Source: Actinoplanes ianthinogenes
Lineage (GTDB): Bacteria; Actinomycetota; Actinomycetes; Mycobacteriales; Micromonosporaceae
NCBI RefSeq assembly: GCF_018324205.1
Contig: NZ_AP023356.1
Coordinates: 1,674,001-1,738,000 of the forward strand
DNA: 64,000 bases
Reading direction: 5' to 3'
Both the position numbers and the translations under genes were made by a program. Shown here piece by piece: positions 1-10,000 of the stretch. The notes below the pieces were generated by a model. That model was not told where the DNA came from and did no database searches. It worked only from the letters and a program-made list of their open reading frames with translations. How positions within the stretch are numbered: the stretch's first letter is position 1; each line of letters begins with the position of its first letter.

Positions 1-87
1 GCGCCCGTGATAGAGCCGACGAGCCCGGCGCCGGCGCCCGCGGCCGAGCCGGATCCGGAGCCAGAGAAGCGGCCAGACGGTGAGTGA
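1..87 (+). CDS. C-terminal tail of an upstream gene (partial)
   Basis: An open frame enters from the left edge and stops at the TGA at 85-87. It encodes a Pro/Ala/Glu-rich tail ending EPDPEPEKRPDGE. The stop lies inside the first codons of the following flippase gene (8-bp overlap), the same coupling seen between the next genes, which suggests it is part of the same operon. A disordered acidic or proline tail like this is common on chain-length or tyrosine-kinase-like polysaccharide proteins, but nothing here identifies the product. Confidence 0.5.
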   Translation, partial: APVIEPTSPAPAPAAEPDPEPEKRPDGE

Positions 88-1381
88 ACTGCGGGTGGAC
101 CAGCAGACGACCACGGCGGAGCCGGCGTCCCGCCGGGTCAACCGGCTCACGTGGCTGATCGGGCACCTCCGGGAACCCTACGTCCAGCTGATCGCCTCGC
201 AGATGCTCACCGGCGCGGTGGCCTTCGCGGCGAACATCCTGATGGTCCGCTCGCTGACCCCGACCCACCGGGGCGAGGTCGCGCTGCTGTTGCAGGTCAC
301 CTACCTGGCGACCCAGGTGCTGCTGCTGGGCACCGAGCGCAGCTTCGTGGCCACCTATCACAACGTGGCCCCGGGACCGGCGGTCCGGGCGTACGCGAAA
401 CTGCTTCTGGTGCCGTGTGCGGTCGGCCTGGCCGGAGCCGTGATCTTCACAGCGGTCGCGCCGCACCGGAGCAACCCCGGCCCGGTGATCGTCGCGATGC
501 TGGCCTGGTACACCGTGGTCGAGGCGTCCTCGCTGGCCACCCGGTCGATCGCGATCGCGGTGGGCCGGGTGCGCGACTTCATGATGTGCCGGGTGATCGA
601 GTCCGGCCTGCTGCTGGTCATGCTGGTCGGCCTGTACGCCGCGCACACCTCGCACCCGGAGGTCTGGTTCCTCGCCTACCTGGTCGCCGGCGCCGCGCCG
701 ACCATCGTCTACCTGGCGATCTGGCTGCGCCTGCCGCCCGACCCGAACGCCGCCCCGGTACGCCACGAGCAGGGCCGGATGGTCCGCCGCGAGGGTCTGT
801 CGCTGTTCCCCGCGGCCATCTCCAACATGGCGATGCTCCGGGTGGACCGCCTGGTCATCCCGGCCCTCGCCTCCACCGCGGCGCTCGGCCTTTACACCAG
901 CGTCGCCACCATGACCGAGCTGCTGGCCTGGCCGCTGCGCGCTTTCGCCGACGCCCGGCTGGGCAGGTGGCGGGCCGCGCACAACGACGGCACCCTGCGG
1001 GCCACCCCGATCATCCTGGCCGCCGCCGTCTACACGCTGGTCGTGGTCCCGTTCGTGGCCGGCGGGCTCTACCTGCTGATCGTCCCGGTCTTCGGCCACC
1101 AGTACTCGCCGGCCAAGGTGGTCGTGCTGCCGCTGGTCGTCGCCGCCGGCCTGTACGCGATCTCCCGGATCACCCTGGGCCTGCTGATCGCCCGCGGCCA
1201 CGGCACGCTGGTGTCGGCCGCCGAGATCACCGGTTTCGCCGTGAGTTTCGCGGTGTACCTGCTGCTCATCCCCCGGCTGGGCATCCTCGGCGCGGCCTAC
1301 GGCTCACTTGCCGGATATGGCGCCTGCCTGGTGTTCGCGCTGGTGGCGAGCCGTCTGGTGAAAGACAAGAGCCGTGTCTGA
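80..1381 (+). CDS. Polysaccharide flippase / Wzx-like membrane protein
   Basis: A 433-residue protein with about 12 hydrophobic segments, of the polysaccharide biosynthesis (MATE/MOP superfamily) exporter type. Such proteins flip undecaprenyl-linked repeat units across the membrane. Landmarks are the N-terminal amphipathic stretch followed by SQMLTGAVAFAANILMVRSL, which is typical of Wzx first helices, and the internal MLRVDRLVIPALAS segment resembling the LD-rich seventh helix. The GTG start is set by overlap with the upstream stop. Its 3' end overlaps the next gene by 8 bp, so it is translated as part of an operon with the polymerase/ligase. The substrate is unknown. Confidence 0.75.
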   Translation: MSELRVDQQTTTAEPASRRVNRLTWLIGHLREPYVQLIASQMLTGAVAFAANILMVRSLTPTHRGEVALLLQVTYLATQVLLLGTERSFVATYHNVAPGPAVRAYAKLLLVPCAVGLAGAVIFTAVAPHRSNPGPVIVAMLAWYTVVEASSLATRSIAIAVGRVRDFMMCRVIESGLLLVMLVGLYAAHTSHPEVWFLAYLVAGAAPTIVYLAIWLRLPPDPNAAPVRHEQGRMVRREGLSLFPAAISNMAMLRVDRLVIPALASTAALGLYTSVATMTELLAWPLRAFADARLGRWRAAHNDGTLRATPIILAAAVYTLVVVPFVAGGLYLLIVPVFGHQYSPAKVVVLPLVVAAGLYAISRITLGLLIARGHGTLVSAAEITGFAVSFAVYLLLIPRLGILGAAYGSLAGYGACLVFALVASRLVKDKSRV

Positions 1382-2594
1382 GCCGCGGGTGTTCCTGGCG
1401 CCCGGGCTGCTGCTCGTGCTGATCGCGGTCGGCGGCCGGTTCACCCTGGACCGGGCCGGGTTCACCAGCCTGGGCTGGGTCGACCTGCGGGTGGTCGGCC
1501 TGCTGGTGGCGCTGGTCCTGCTGGTCCTGGACATCAGCCGCCGGGTCGAGCGGCAGCGGACCGGCCGGGACGAGACCTGGCTGGTCGTCACCCTGCTGTT
1601 CTTCCTGTTCCAGATCGCCTCGGCGCTGTGGGCGCCACCGGCCGCCCGGATCGGCGCGCAGGTCCTGGACATGGTCCTGCTCGCCACGCTGACGCTGATG
1701 TTCTATTACTGGACGCTGGGCGACCCGGACCGCGCCGTCCGGTACACCTTCCTGCTGTTCTACGTCACCGGGATCGTGTTCGGGCTGGCCGCCATCTTCA
1801 TCAACGGCCCCGGCGAGCAGGGTCGTTACTCGGCGTTCGGCGGCGGGCCCAACGTCTTCGTCCGCATCGAACTGCTCGGCGTGATCAGCGCGATCGCGCT
1901 CGCCCTGATCCATCGGCGGTTGCTGTGGCTGCTGGCCACGCCGCTGCTGCTGCTGGCTGCGTTCCTCTCCGGGTCGCGGGGCGCCCTGCTCGCCGCCGGG
2001 GTTGTCGGCGGCTACGCGCTCTGGAAGATCCGCGGCCGGCTCAGGCTCGGCCCGGTGACCGGTGCCGCCGCGTTCGTGGTGACCGCCGGGATCGTCATCT
2101 GGTTCACCGCGCCACCGGCCTTCACCGCGCTGTTCCAGGAGCGGTTCGTCGAACAGACGGTCGAGGAGCAGTACACGTCGAACCGCACCGACATCTGGGC
2201 CGCCGCGCTGAAGCTGGGGTGGGACCACCCGATCGGTGGCAGCGGCCTGGACGGCTTCTACGGGACGATCGGCATCAACCAGATGATCGAGTACCCGCAC
2301 AACTACGTGCTCGCCGTCGTGGCGGAAGGCGGACTGATCGGCCTCGGGCTGCTCACCCTCGCGGTCATACTCTGGACAAGGACCGTACGCGGTGGCGGCG
2401 CCCGCCCACAGGTGACCGGGCTCGCCGTGTCGGCGGCCGTGTTCGTGGCGCTGAGCAGCCTGTTCTCCGGTGACTACTACGACGCCCGGCTCGCTTGGAT
2501 CTTCGCCGCGATGGCCGCCGCGGCCGCGGTCACGCAGGACCGGACGGCGTCCGCCGCCGCGCCTGCCCGCGAGCGAGAGGCAGTACCACGATGA
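1374..2594 (+). CDS. O-antigen ligase / polymerase family membrane protein (Wzy-like)
   Basis: A 406-residue polytopic protein with about 10-11 membrane segments. The large extracytoplasmic loop followed by the YPHNYVLAVVAEGGLIGL segment (around residues 305-325) is the signature of the O-antigen ligase/polymerase Wzy_C family. It probably polymerises the repeat unit exported by the preceding flippase. The GTG start overlaps the flippase stop, and the end overlaps the next start by ATGA. A ligase role is the alternative, since the fold does not separate the two. Confidence 0.75.
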   Translation: MSEPRVFLAPGLLLVLIAVGGRFTLDRAGFTSLGWVDLRVVGLLVALVLLVLDISRRVERQRTGRDETWLVVTLLFFLFQIASALWAPPAARIGAQVLDMVLLATLTLMFYYWTLGDPDRAVRYTFLLFYVTGIVFGLAAIFINGPGEQGRYSAFGGGPNVFVRIELLGVISAIALALIHRRLLWLLATPLLLLAAFLSGSRGALLAAGVVGGYALWKIRGRLRLGPVTGAAAFVVTAGIVIWFTAPPAFTALFQERFVEQTVEEQYTSNRTDIWAAALKLGWDHPIGGSGLDGFYGTIGINQMIEYPHNYVLAVVAEGGLIGLGLLTLAVILWTRTVRGGGARPQVTGLAVSAAVFVALSSLFSGDYYDARLAWIFAAMAAAAAVTQDRTASAAAPAREREAVPR

Positions 2595-3742
2595 CTTCCC
2601 ATCAACGATTCGGGCGGCGGGCGGTGTTGCTGCTGGGCGTCGGCTCGGTGGTGGCCGTGACCGCGGCGAACAGCGCGGCCCGGCCGTGCAACGCCGAGCC
2701 GCTGCCCCCGGCCGAGCCGGTGGCCGAGCCACCGGCGGAGACGACGGTCAAGCTGAAGCCGGTCAGCTACTGGACCGGCTTGTTCGAGCGCAGCTGGGAC
2801 TACCAGGCGCGGACCGCGCAGCCGCTGAGCCGGTCCCGGGACAGCCAGGACCACTACGACCTGTCGTACACGCTGGACGCGAACGTGGCGATGTTCCGGG
2901 CCACCGGCGCGCTGCGTTACCTGGACCGGGCGATCGCCTACGTCGACAACGTGGCGTCCTCGGCCGTGCCGTCCACCTCGCTGCCCGGCAGCAGCTTCCG
3001 GGACGGGTACCGCGGCTGGCCGTCGAGCAAGTCCGGCGAGGGCGGCGACGAGGTGCCGCTCTACGAGAGCTACTTCTGGCGGTACGCCACCCAGTTGCTG
3101 GTCGCCATGCGGCAGAGCACCGCGGTGTACGCGAACGCGAGCTACCGCGCCGTCTACGAGCGACTGCACACCTTCGCCGAGGTGGAGGTCTTCGAGAAGT
3201 GGTACTCCCGGGGCGCCGGCGAGACGATCTTCCGGGACCGCACCCACATGGCCTCGCACTGGGCGCTGATCGCGCTCAACCTGGGGCAGCTCGCCACCGA
3301 CCCGGACCGGCGGGCCCGGTACAAGCAGGTGCACGACACGATCAGCGCCCAGCTGCGCAACCAGATGATGCGCAATCCGGTGGAGCCGACCGCGTACTTC
3401 TGGAGCGACGTGTGGGGCTCGGCCCGCCGGCCCGGGCAGGACGTGGGGCACGGCAACGGGGTGATCGCGTACGTGGTCGAGGCCAAGGACCACAAGCAGG
3501 GCTGGACGGCGGCGGACATGACCGCGTTCGGGGCGCTGCTCGGCAAGGTGATCTGGCCGGGCGGGACCACGTACCGGGAGTTCGTCGACGGGACCGGGTC
3601 GGACAACGGCTGGATCGCCGACGGCTTCGTCAAGCTCGGCCGCTACGACGCGAACCTCCAGCGTCGCCTGGACTCGTACCAGGTGGTCAACGACCAGTTC
3701 GCCGGAAACATGGCGCTCAACGCAAAGATCCTGCGCGGGTGA
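2591..3742 (+). CDS. Secreted protein of the polysaccharide operon, possible alpha/alpha-toroid
   Basis: This 383-residue protein starts at the ATG that overlaps the upstream stop (ATGA). A longer upstream frame exists but lies in the previous gene. The N-terminus has RR then a hydrophobic stretch (GRRAVLLLGVGSVVAV), so it is exported, possibly by Tat. The mature part is rich in Trp/Tyr and regularly spaced helices, with paired segments such as THMASHWALIALNLGQL, reminiscent of alpha/alpha-barrel glycan lyases or hydrolases. No catalytic motif can be assigned. Its place between polymerase and modifying enzymes suggests action on the exported polymer. Confidence 0.6.
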   Translation: MTSHQRFGRRAVLLLGVGSVVAVTAANSAARPCNAEPLPPAEPVAEPPAETTVKLKPVSYWTGLFERSWDYQARTAQPLSRSRDSQDHYDLSYTLDANVAMFRATGALRYLDRAIAYVDNVASSAVPSTSLPGSSFRDGYRGWPSSKSGEGGDEVPLYESYFWRYATQLLVAMRQSTAVYANASYRAVYERLHTFAEVEVFEKWYSRGAGETIFRDRTHMASHWALIALNLGQLATDPDRRARYKQVHDTISAQLRNQMMRNPVEPTAYFWSDVWGSARRPGQDVGHGNGVIAYVVEAKDHKQGWTAADMTAFGALLGKVIWPGGTTYREFVDGTGSDNGWIADGFVKLGRYDANLQRRLDSYQVVNDQFAGNMALNAKILRG

Positions 3743-3752
3743 GGAGACACCT

Positions 3753-4775
3753 ATGACGGCATCGCTGCTGGAACCGGCGGCCCGGGAGTGGAAGGAGACG
3801 TTGCAGCACGTCGAGCACGACATGTATCACGTGCCGGACTACGTCGTCCTGGACGCCCGGCTGTACGGCGGCGCGCCGGCCGCGTTCCACTTCGAGCGGG
3901 GCGCGCGGCGGCTGCTGATTCCGCTGATCGTCCGGGAGATACCCGGCTCGGAGCTGCGGGACGCGCTGTCGCCGTACGGATATCCGGGTCCGGTCAGCGA
4001 TGCCGCGCCGCACGAGACGGCCTTCTGGCGGGCGGCCTGCGCCGCCCTGATCGAGACGCTGCGGCAGGCCGGGATCGTCTCGGTGTTCGTCCGGATGCAT
4101 CCGCTGCTGAAGCCGCCGTCGCCGGTGCTCGGCGAGGCCGGCGCGCTGGTCCGGCACGGCGAGACGGTGTCGATGGACCTCACGGTCAGCGTCGAGGAGA
4201 TGTGGAGCCAGACCCGCAGCGACCACCGCAACCACATCAACCGGGCGAGACGCGCCGGCACCGAGGTCGTCTTCGACGACTGGGGGCGGCTCGCCGAGTG
4301 GGTCGAGGTCTACCACGACAACATGCGGCGGGTGGGCGCGGCCGACTACTACTTCTTCACGTACGACCACCTGGCCGCCCTGCACGACGCGGTCGGTGAC
4401 CACATGCACCTCGCGGTCGCCCTCGAAGGCGACGAGGTGGTGGGCGGCAACACCTTCTTCGAGTACGACGGGATCGCCACCGGGTACGTCTCGTCCACCC
4501 GGCGGGCCCGCGGCCGGTACGCCGACGAGTTGCTCTACGACTCGGTGCGCCGGTGGTGCAAGGAGCGCGGCGCCGCGGTGTTCCACCTGGGCGGCGGCAA
4601 GGGCGGGGCGAACGACTCGCTCTTCTCCTACAAGGCCGGGTTCTCGCCGAGCCGGCACCCGTTCCACACCTGGCGCGTGGTGACCGACCCCGTGGCGTAC
4701 GAGAATCTGGTCCGCGAACGGCGGCCCGGGGCCGATCCGGCGGACCTGTCCACCACCTTCCCGTCCTATCGCTAG
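3753..4775 (+). CDS. FemAB-like GNAT-fold acyl/aminoacyl transferase, copy 1
   Basis: 340 residues. The C-terminal half carries the FemAB/GNAT pattern: GGNTFFEYDG, then the HLGGGKGG turn and SLFSYKAGF. In the family this fold transfers amino acids or acyl groups to lipid II or to sugar-linked intermediates. Spacing to the upstream stop is 10 bp and a GGAG-type site (gaggaga) precedes the ATG. A paralogue with nearly the same domain layout lies at 6010-7023, on the other side of a flavoenzyme. In a polysaccharide operon the likely job is acylation or aminoacylation of a sugar; the actual substrate is unknown. Confidence 0.7.
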   Translation: MTASLLEPAAREWKETLQHVEHDMYHVPDYVVLDARLYGGAPAAFHFERGARRLLIPLIVREIPGSELRDALSPYGYPGPVSDAAPHETAFWRAACAALIETLRQAGIVSVFVRMHPLLKPPSPVLGEAGALVRHGETVSMDLTVSVEEMWSQTRSDHRNHINRARRAGTEVVFDDWGRLAEWVEVYHDNMRRVGAADYYFFTYDHLAALHDAVGDHMHLAVALEGDEVVGGNTFFEYDGIATGYVSSTRRARGRYADELLYDSVRRWCKERGAAVFHLGGGKGGANDSLFSYKAGFSPSRHPFHTWRVVTDPVAYENLVRERRPGADPADLSTTFPSYR

Positions 4776-4784
4776 GAGCGCGCC

Positions 4785-5987
4785 ATGCGGATCACCTGCG
4801 TCGGCGGCGGCCCCGCCGGTCTGTACTTCGCGGTGCTGGCCAAGCTGGCCGACCCGGCCCGCGAGATCACCGTGCTGGAGCGCAACCCGCCCGGCGTCAC
4901 CTACGGCTGGGGTGTGGTCTTCTGGGACGACCTGCTCGACGATCTGTTCCGCTACGACCCGGTCAGCGCCGCCCGGATCTGGGAGGCGGCCTACAAGTGG
5001 AACGAGTACGAGGTCCGGGTCACCGGCAAACCCGACTCCCACCTGGGCGGATACGGCTTCAGCATGGGCCGGCACAAGCTCCTGGAGATCCTCGGCGACC
5101 GGGCCCGCGAGCTGGGTGTCGAGGTGCGGTACTCCGACGACCTGACCGACCCGGCCATGCTGCCGCCGGCCGACCTGGTGGTGGCCTGCGACGGCGCCGG
5201 CAGCCGGATCCGGGAGCTGCACGCCGAGCACTTCGGGGCGACCGTCGAGACCGGCCGCAACAAGTACATCTGGCTGGGCACCCCGCACGTGTTCCGCACC
5301 TTCCGGTTCGGCTTCGAGCGGACCGACGCCGGCTGGATCTGGTTCCACGCCTACCCGTTCAGCGACACGGCCAGCACGTTCATCGTGGAGTGCACCCCGG
5401 AGACGTGGTCCGGGCTGGGCCTGGACGAGCTGGACTCGGCGGCCGGCAACGCCCGGTTGCAGGAGATCTTCGCCAAGCACCTGAACGGCCGGCCGCTCGA
5501 CGACGCCGGCCGGGGCTGGCTGAACTTCCGGCGGGTCACCGCCGAGCGCTGGGACCACGGCAACGTGGTGCTGATGGGCGACGCCGCGCACACCACCCAC
5601 TTCGCCATCGGCTCCGGCACCAAGCTGGCGATGCAGGACGCGATGGCGCTGGCGGACGCTGTCGCGGTCCATGACAAAGACGCCCTGCCCGCGGCGCTGG
5701 AACAGTACGAACACCGCCGCAAGGTCGCACTCGCCCCGCTGCAACGCGCCGCGCTCGCCAGCAGCGAGTGGTTCGAGCGGATGCCGGAGTACGCGGAGCT
5801 GCCGGCGAAGCGGTTCTCCTACGCCCTGTTCAACCGCCGCGAGGACTTCCCCGCGTGGCGGTACCTGCTGCATATTTCGACGCAGGGCACGGTCCCCCGC
5901 ACGATGTTGCGCTGGACGCTGAACGCACGACGGTGGAACCGGGCCCGCCGGCGGCCGGCCGGCGGCCTCACCGCAGCAGTCCCCTGA
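4785..5987 (+). CDS. FAD-dependent monooxygenase (PHBH fold, salicylyl-CoA hydroxylase-like)
   Basis: A 400-residue flavoprotein. It opens with a Rossmann motif CVGGGPAGLYFAV, has the NAD(P)H/FAD DG motif VACDGAGSRIR near residue 137, and the FAD-ribityl motif LMGDAAHTTHFAIGSGTK near 262. The YGWGVVFWDDLLDDL segment after the Rossmann fold resembles aryl-CoA hydroxylases of the salicylyl-CoA/anthraniloyl-CoA type. It is encoded in one operon with two FemAB-like transferases, so it may hydroxylate an acyl or aryl decoration that those enzymes attach. That link is inferred from context only. Confidence 0.8.
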   Translation: MRITCVGGGPAGLYFAVLAKLADPAREITVLERNPPGVTYGWGVVFWDDLLDDLFRYDPVSAARIWEAAYKWNEYEVRVTGKPDSHLGGYGFSMGRHKLLEILGDRARELGVEVRYSDDLTDPAMLPPADLVVACDGAGSRIRELHAEHFGATVETGRNKYIWLGTPHVFRTFRFGFERTDAGWIWFHAYPFSDTASTFIVECTPETWSGLGLDELDSAAGNARLQEIFAKHLNGRPLDDAGRGWLNFRRVTAERWDHGNVVLMGDAAHTTHFAIGSGTKLAMQDAMALADAVAVHDKDALPAALEQYEHRRKVALAPLQRAALASSEWFERMPEYAELPAKRFSYALFNRREDFPAWRYLLHISTQGTVPRTMLRWTLNARRWNRARRRPAGGLTAAVP

Positions 5988-6009
5988 CCCCCGAGGACGA
6001 GGAGTACCG

Positions 6010-7023
6010 ATGGCCGAAGGTGCGCTCCTGGAACCGGACGACACCGCGTGGGCCGAGGCGCTGAGCCGCACCCGGCACGACATCTACCACCTGCCCGCCT
6101 ACGCACGGCTGGACGCCCAGCTCGTCGGAGGCACCGCGACGGCGTTCCGCTACGACGAGGCCGACCACGTCCTGCTGCTGCCCCTGATCCTGCGCCCGAT
6201 CCCGGAGACCGGGCTGCGCGACGCCATCTCGCCGTACGGCTATCCCGGCCCGGTCAGCGACGTGGCGCCGGTCAACAGCGGGTTCTGGGCGCGGGCCGCC
6301 CGGGCGCTGGTCGAGCTGCTGAACACGCACGGGGTGGTCACCGCGTTCGTCCGGCTGCACCCGCTGCTGCCGGCGCCGCGGATCTCCCTCGAGCAGGCCG
6401 GCACCCTGGTCAACCACGGGCAGACCGTGTCGATCGACCTGACCGGCACCGCCGAGCAGATCTGGCACGACACCCACCGCACGCACCGCAAACAGATCAA
6501 CCGGGCCAAGCGCGCCGAGGTGGAGATCGTCTTCGACGACTGGGACACGTTCGACACGTGGGTCGACACGTACCACGCGACGATGCACCGGGTCGGCGCC
6601 CGGGAGTTCTACTTCTTCAGCCACGAGCACCTGCACCGGCTGCGGGCCGCGCTCGGCGGGCATCTGCACCTGGCCACCGCGGTGCGGCGGGGCGAGGTGC
6701 TCGGCGGGAACCTCTTCTTCGAGTACGACGGGATGATGCACACCCATCTCCAGGCCACCCGGGACGGGCAGATCTTCTACGCCGACAAGCTGCTGTACCA
6801 CGAGGTGCGGCTGTGGGGGCGCGAGCGGGGGAACCGGGTGGTGCACCTCGGCGGCGGGGTGGGCGGGTCGGACGACTCGCTGTTCCAGTACAAGGCGGCC
6901 TTCGGCAACGGGCGGCAGGACTTCCACACCTGGCGGCTGATCACCGATCCGGCGGCGTACGAGCGGCTGGCCGGAGCGCCGACGCCCGAGTCACTGGTGG
7001 GACGATTCCCAACATACCGGTAA
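6010..7023 (+). CDS. FemAB-like GNAT-fold transferase, copy 2
   Basis: 337 residues, clearly paralogous to the product of 3753-4775. Shared blocks include the SPYGYPGPVSD segment near residue 80, the VFDDW segment, GGNLFFEYDG, and HLGGGVGGSDDSLFQYKAAF. It starts 22 bp after the flavin monooxygenase with a GAGGA site. The duplicated transferase flanking one oxygenase suggests two sequential transfers of related groups. This is the last gene of the plus-strand polysaccharide operon; a new gene begins 33 bp downstream. Confidence 0.7.
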   Translation: MAEGALLEPDDTAWAEALSRTRHDIYHLPAYARLDAQLVGGTATAFRYDEADHVLLLPLILRPIPETGLRDAISPYGYPGPVSDVAPVNSGFWARAARALVELLNTHGVVTAFVRLHPLLPAPRISLEQAGTLVNHGQTVSIDLTGTAEQIWHDTHRTHRKQINRAKRAEVEIVFDDWDTFDTWVDTYHATMHRVGAREFYFFSHEHLHRLRAALGGHLHLATAVRRGEVLGGNLFFEYDGMMHTHLQATRDGQIFYADKLLYHEVRLWGRERGNRVVHLGGGVGGSDDSLFQYKAAFGNGRQDFHTWRLITDPAAYERLAGAPTPESLVGRFPTYR

Positions 7024-7056
7024 ATCGGTCGGCCTCGGAGCGGCCACCCGACCACA

Positions 7057-10000
7057 ATGATCGACATGCTGGCCGCCACCCGGGAACTGCTCGACACCCT
7101 CGATCCGCTGCCGTCACGGATGCGGATGCGCCACCTCGCCGCCTGGGCGGCCACCGCCCCGGACCGGGCCGAGGTCTGCGCCGATCTGCGCGCCGGTGAC
7201 GGTTACCAGCGGCACCTGGCCCTGGTCGCCGCGCTGGTCGCCGGGGATGCCGCGGCGATCGACGCGGCCACCCACGATCCGCTGCCCGGCCTGCGGTCGT
7301 TCGCCCTGCAGGCCGCGCTGCGCACCGGCCGGATGGCGCGGCGGATCGAGGAGCTGCCCGCCACCGATCGCCGCCGCGTCTACCGTACGCTGCGCGCCCG
7401 CCCCACCCCGGCCATCGCGGACGCGTTGATCCGCGACGTCCAGGCCCGTTTCGGCGACGACGAGGCGGCCGCCCTGCTGCCCGCGTGCGGCGCGGAGACG
7501 GTACGCGAGCTGCTCCCCGACCTGGCCCACGCCACCCGGCTGGCCGCCCTGGTCCGCCACCACCCCGCGGTGTTCGTCGACTACGTCGCCGCGACCCTGG
7601 CCGCCGCCGCGCCGGAAGACCTCGGCTGGGCGTGGAATCGGCTGGCCGCCGCGGTGCTCACCCTCGACCCGGAGCAGGCTCTCGGCCTGATCGAGACGTA
7701 TGCGCCGGAGGACGCCCTGCCCGGCGACACCGGCCGGTACGGGCCGCTCGCCGGGCACGCGCCCCGGCGGGTGCTGCGGCTGCTGACCGCGCCTTCCCGG
7801 GCGGGATGGCTGCGGCGCAGCACGCTGCCGCAGGTGATCCTGCGCCGTCTCGCGGTGCTGCCCGACGAGGAGCTGGCGCCGCTGACCCGCGGTCTGAACG
7901 GGCTGGCGCCGCTGCTGCGGGCGCTGCCGCCGGGCCGGCGCGGCGTGATCTACGACGCCGGGCTGGCCGAGCAGGACACCAGCCGGTTCGTGCCGGATCA
8001 CGGGGTGCTCGAGCTGCTGCCGGCCGCGATCCGGGTCCGGGAGGTGCGGCGGCTGCTGGCCCTCGACGAGGTGGCCCGGCGGGAGCAGCGGGTTCTGGAT
8101 CTGAGCGCGTTCCTGGACTGGCCGGAGGCGGCCGCGGCGCAGGAGACCGCAGTGCGTTCCGGGGACGCCGGAGAGCGGGCCGCTGCCTGGACCCGGCTGG
8201 TCCGGGCGGCCGGCCGGTCCCGGGACACCGCGGCGGTGGCCGAGGTGGTCACCCGGCTGACCCGGCTGCGCAACGAACAGGACCCGGTCCGCTCGGCCGC
8301 GCTCACCGCCCTGGCCGGGGCGGCCCGCCTGCTCACCGCCGGCTCGGCGGCCGCGCTGACCACGATCACCACCGACGCGGTCGAGGCCCGGGACGCCTCC
8401 GGGACCACCACGATGGCGCTGACCCGGCTGGCCACCGACACTCTGCAACACCATGTCGACGTGCCGGAGCTGCGCGAGTGGGCGCTGCACACGATCGATC
8501 TGGCCGGCAGCGAGGCGACGGTGCCGATGTTGCGGCGCTTCGACCGGGTGTTGCGCCGCGGCCAGGAGGCCATGGTCTTCGACCGGCTCCGCCCGTGGAT
8601 CACCGGAAACCTCGCGCGTGGCCGGTACGCGCCGCTCTTCGCGGTCACCGAGGCGCTCGGCGAGCGCGCGTGGCGGGTGCCGGGGCTCCAGGAGTTGCTG
8701 CGTCACGCCGCCGGGCCGGAGACCAAGGCGTGGATCGCGGCCATCGCCATCACCCGCTGGCTGGAGGATCCGCGGCAGCGCGACGCGCGGGTGGCCGAGG
8801 TGCTGGCCGCCGACCCGTCCGCGGTGCTTCTCACGCCGGTCTGGGAGATCGTCGCGACCCGCCGGACCGACCTGCTCGACGAGGTGCTCGCCCGCCCGCC
8901 GGCCGGGCGGTTCACCGACGAGCGCACCCGGCCGGTGCCGGGGTGGGCGCCGGGTGCTCGGCGCTGGCTGCCCCGGCAGCAGGCCGCGTTCGTCGCGCTG
9001 CACGCCCGCATCGCCGGCGACACCGGCATCGACGTCGGGGAACGGGTCGCCTCGCTGCGGGTCGCCGCCCCGCTCGGGGAGCCGGGCCGGGAACTGGTGC
9101 TCCGCCACCTGGCCGCGCCGGAGGTCCGCCTTGCCGAGGCTGCCCTCGGCGCTCTGGTCTGGACCGAGCGGCCCGACCTGGCGCTGCCGGTGCTGCTCCC
9201 GCACGCCGGCGACGACCGGGCCCGGGTGGCGATGTACGCCGCCGCGCGAGCCGCCAAGCATCTCCCACCGGCCGCGCTGGCCGGCCCCTTCGCCGAGCTT
9301 CTCGACACCTCGGCCGCCGTCAAGATCACCAGTCGGAAGGAGGCCGTGCGGATCCTGGCCCGCTACGGCCCGCCGGACTCGATGGACCGGCTGCTCGCCG
9401 TCCACACCGCGCCGGAGCAGCACCGCGACGTCCGGGCGGCGATCGTCGGGGCCGCCCGGCAGCGCCTGGACGCCGAGGCGAGCTGGACCGTCCTGGAGCG
9501 GGCGATCGCCGCGAGCCGGGAGGAGCGCCGGGCCGTCCTGGACTCTCACCCGTACGCGATCCCGGCCCGGCACCGCCCGCGCTACGCCGCGCTGATCGCC
9601 GCCGCCTGCCGGGCCGACGACCGGGAGGTGCGGCGGGCCGCGTTCGCCAAGCTGCCGGACTGGTCCCGCTGGGCCGGCGACCTCACCGGCCTCGTCGTCG
9701 ACCGCCTCACCGAACTGGCCGAGCCACTGACGCACATCGAGGCCGCGGCCCTGCTGCGGGCCGCCGGGGACGCCGCGCTGGAGCCGGCGCTGAGCCGGCT
9801 GGCGGCGACGCCCGAGCCGCAGCCGGAGCCGGGCGCCGACCTGCCGGCCCGCCGCCGGGTCGAGGTGCTGGCCCAGGGCGTGGCGACCCTCGGCCGCTCG
9901 CTGCCGCCCGGCGCCGGTCGGGGCGCCCTGATCGCCGGGATGCACGCTCTGGCCGCCCGGCCCGGCTACCTCACGGTCGCTCTCTCCGCGCTGGTCAGTC

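Noticed and set aside
1266..2732. Long minus-strand frames across the polysaccharide operon (also 3717-6083 and 7114-10464)
   Set aside because: Gln/Arg/Pro-rich antisense shadows of GC-rich genes with recognisable products on plus.
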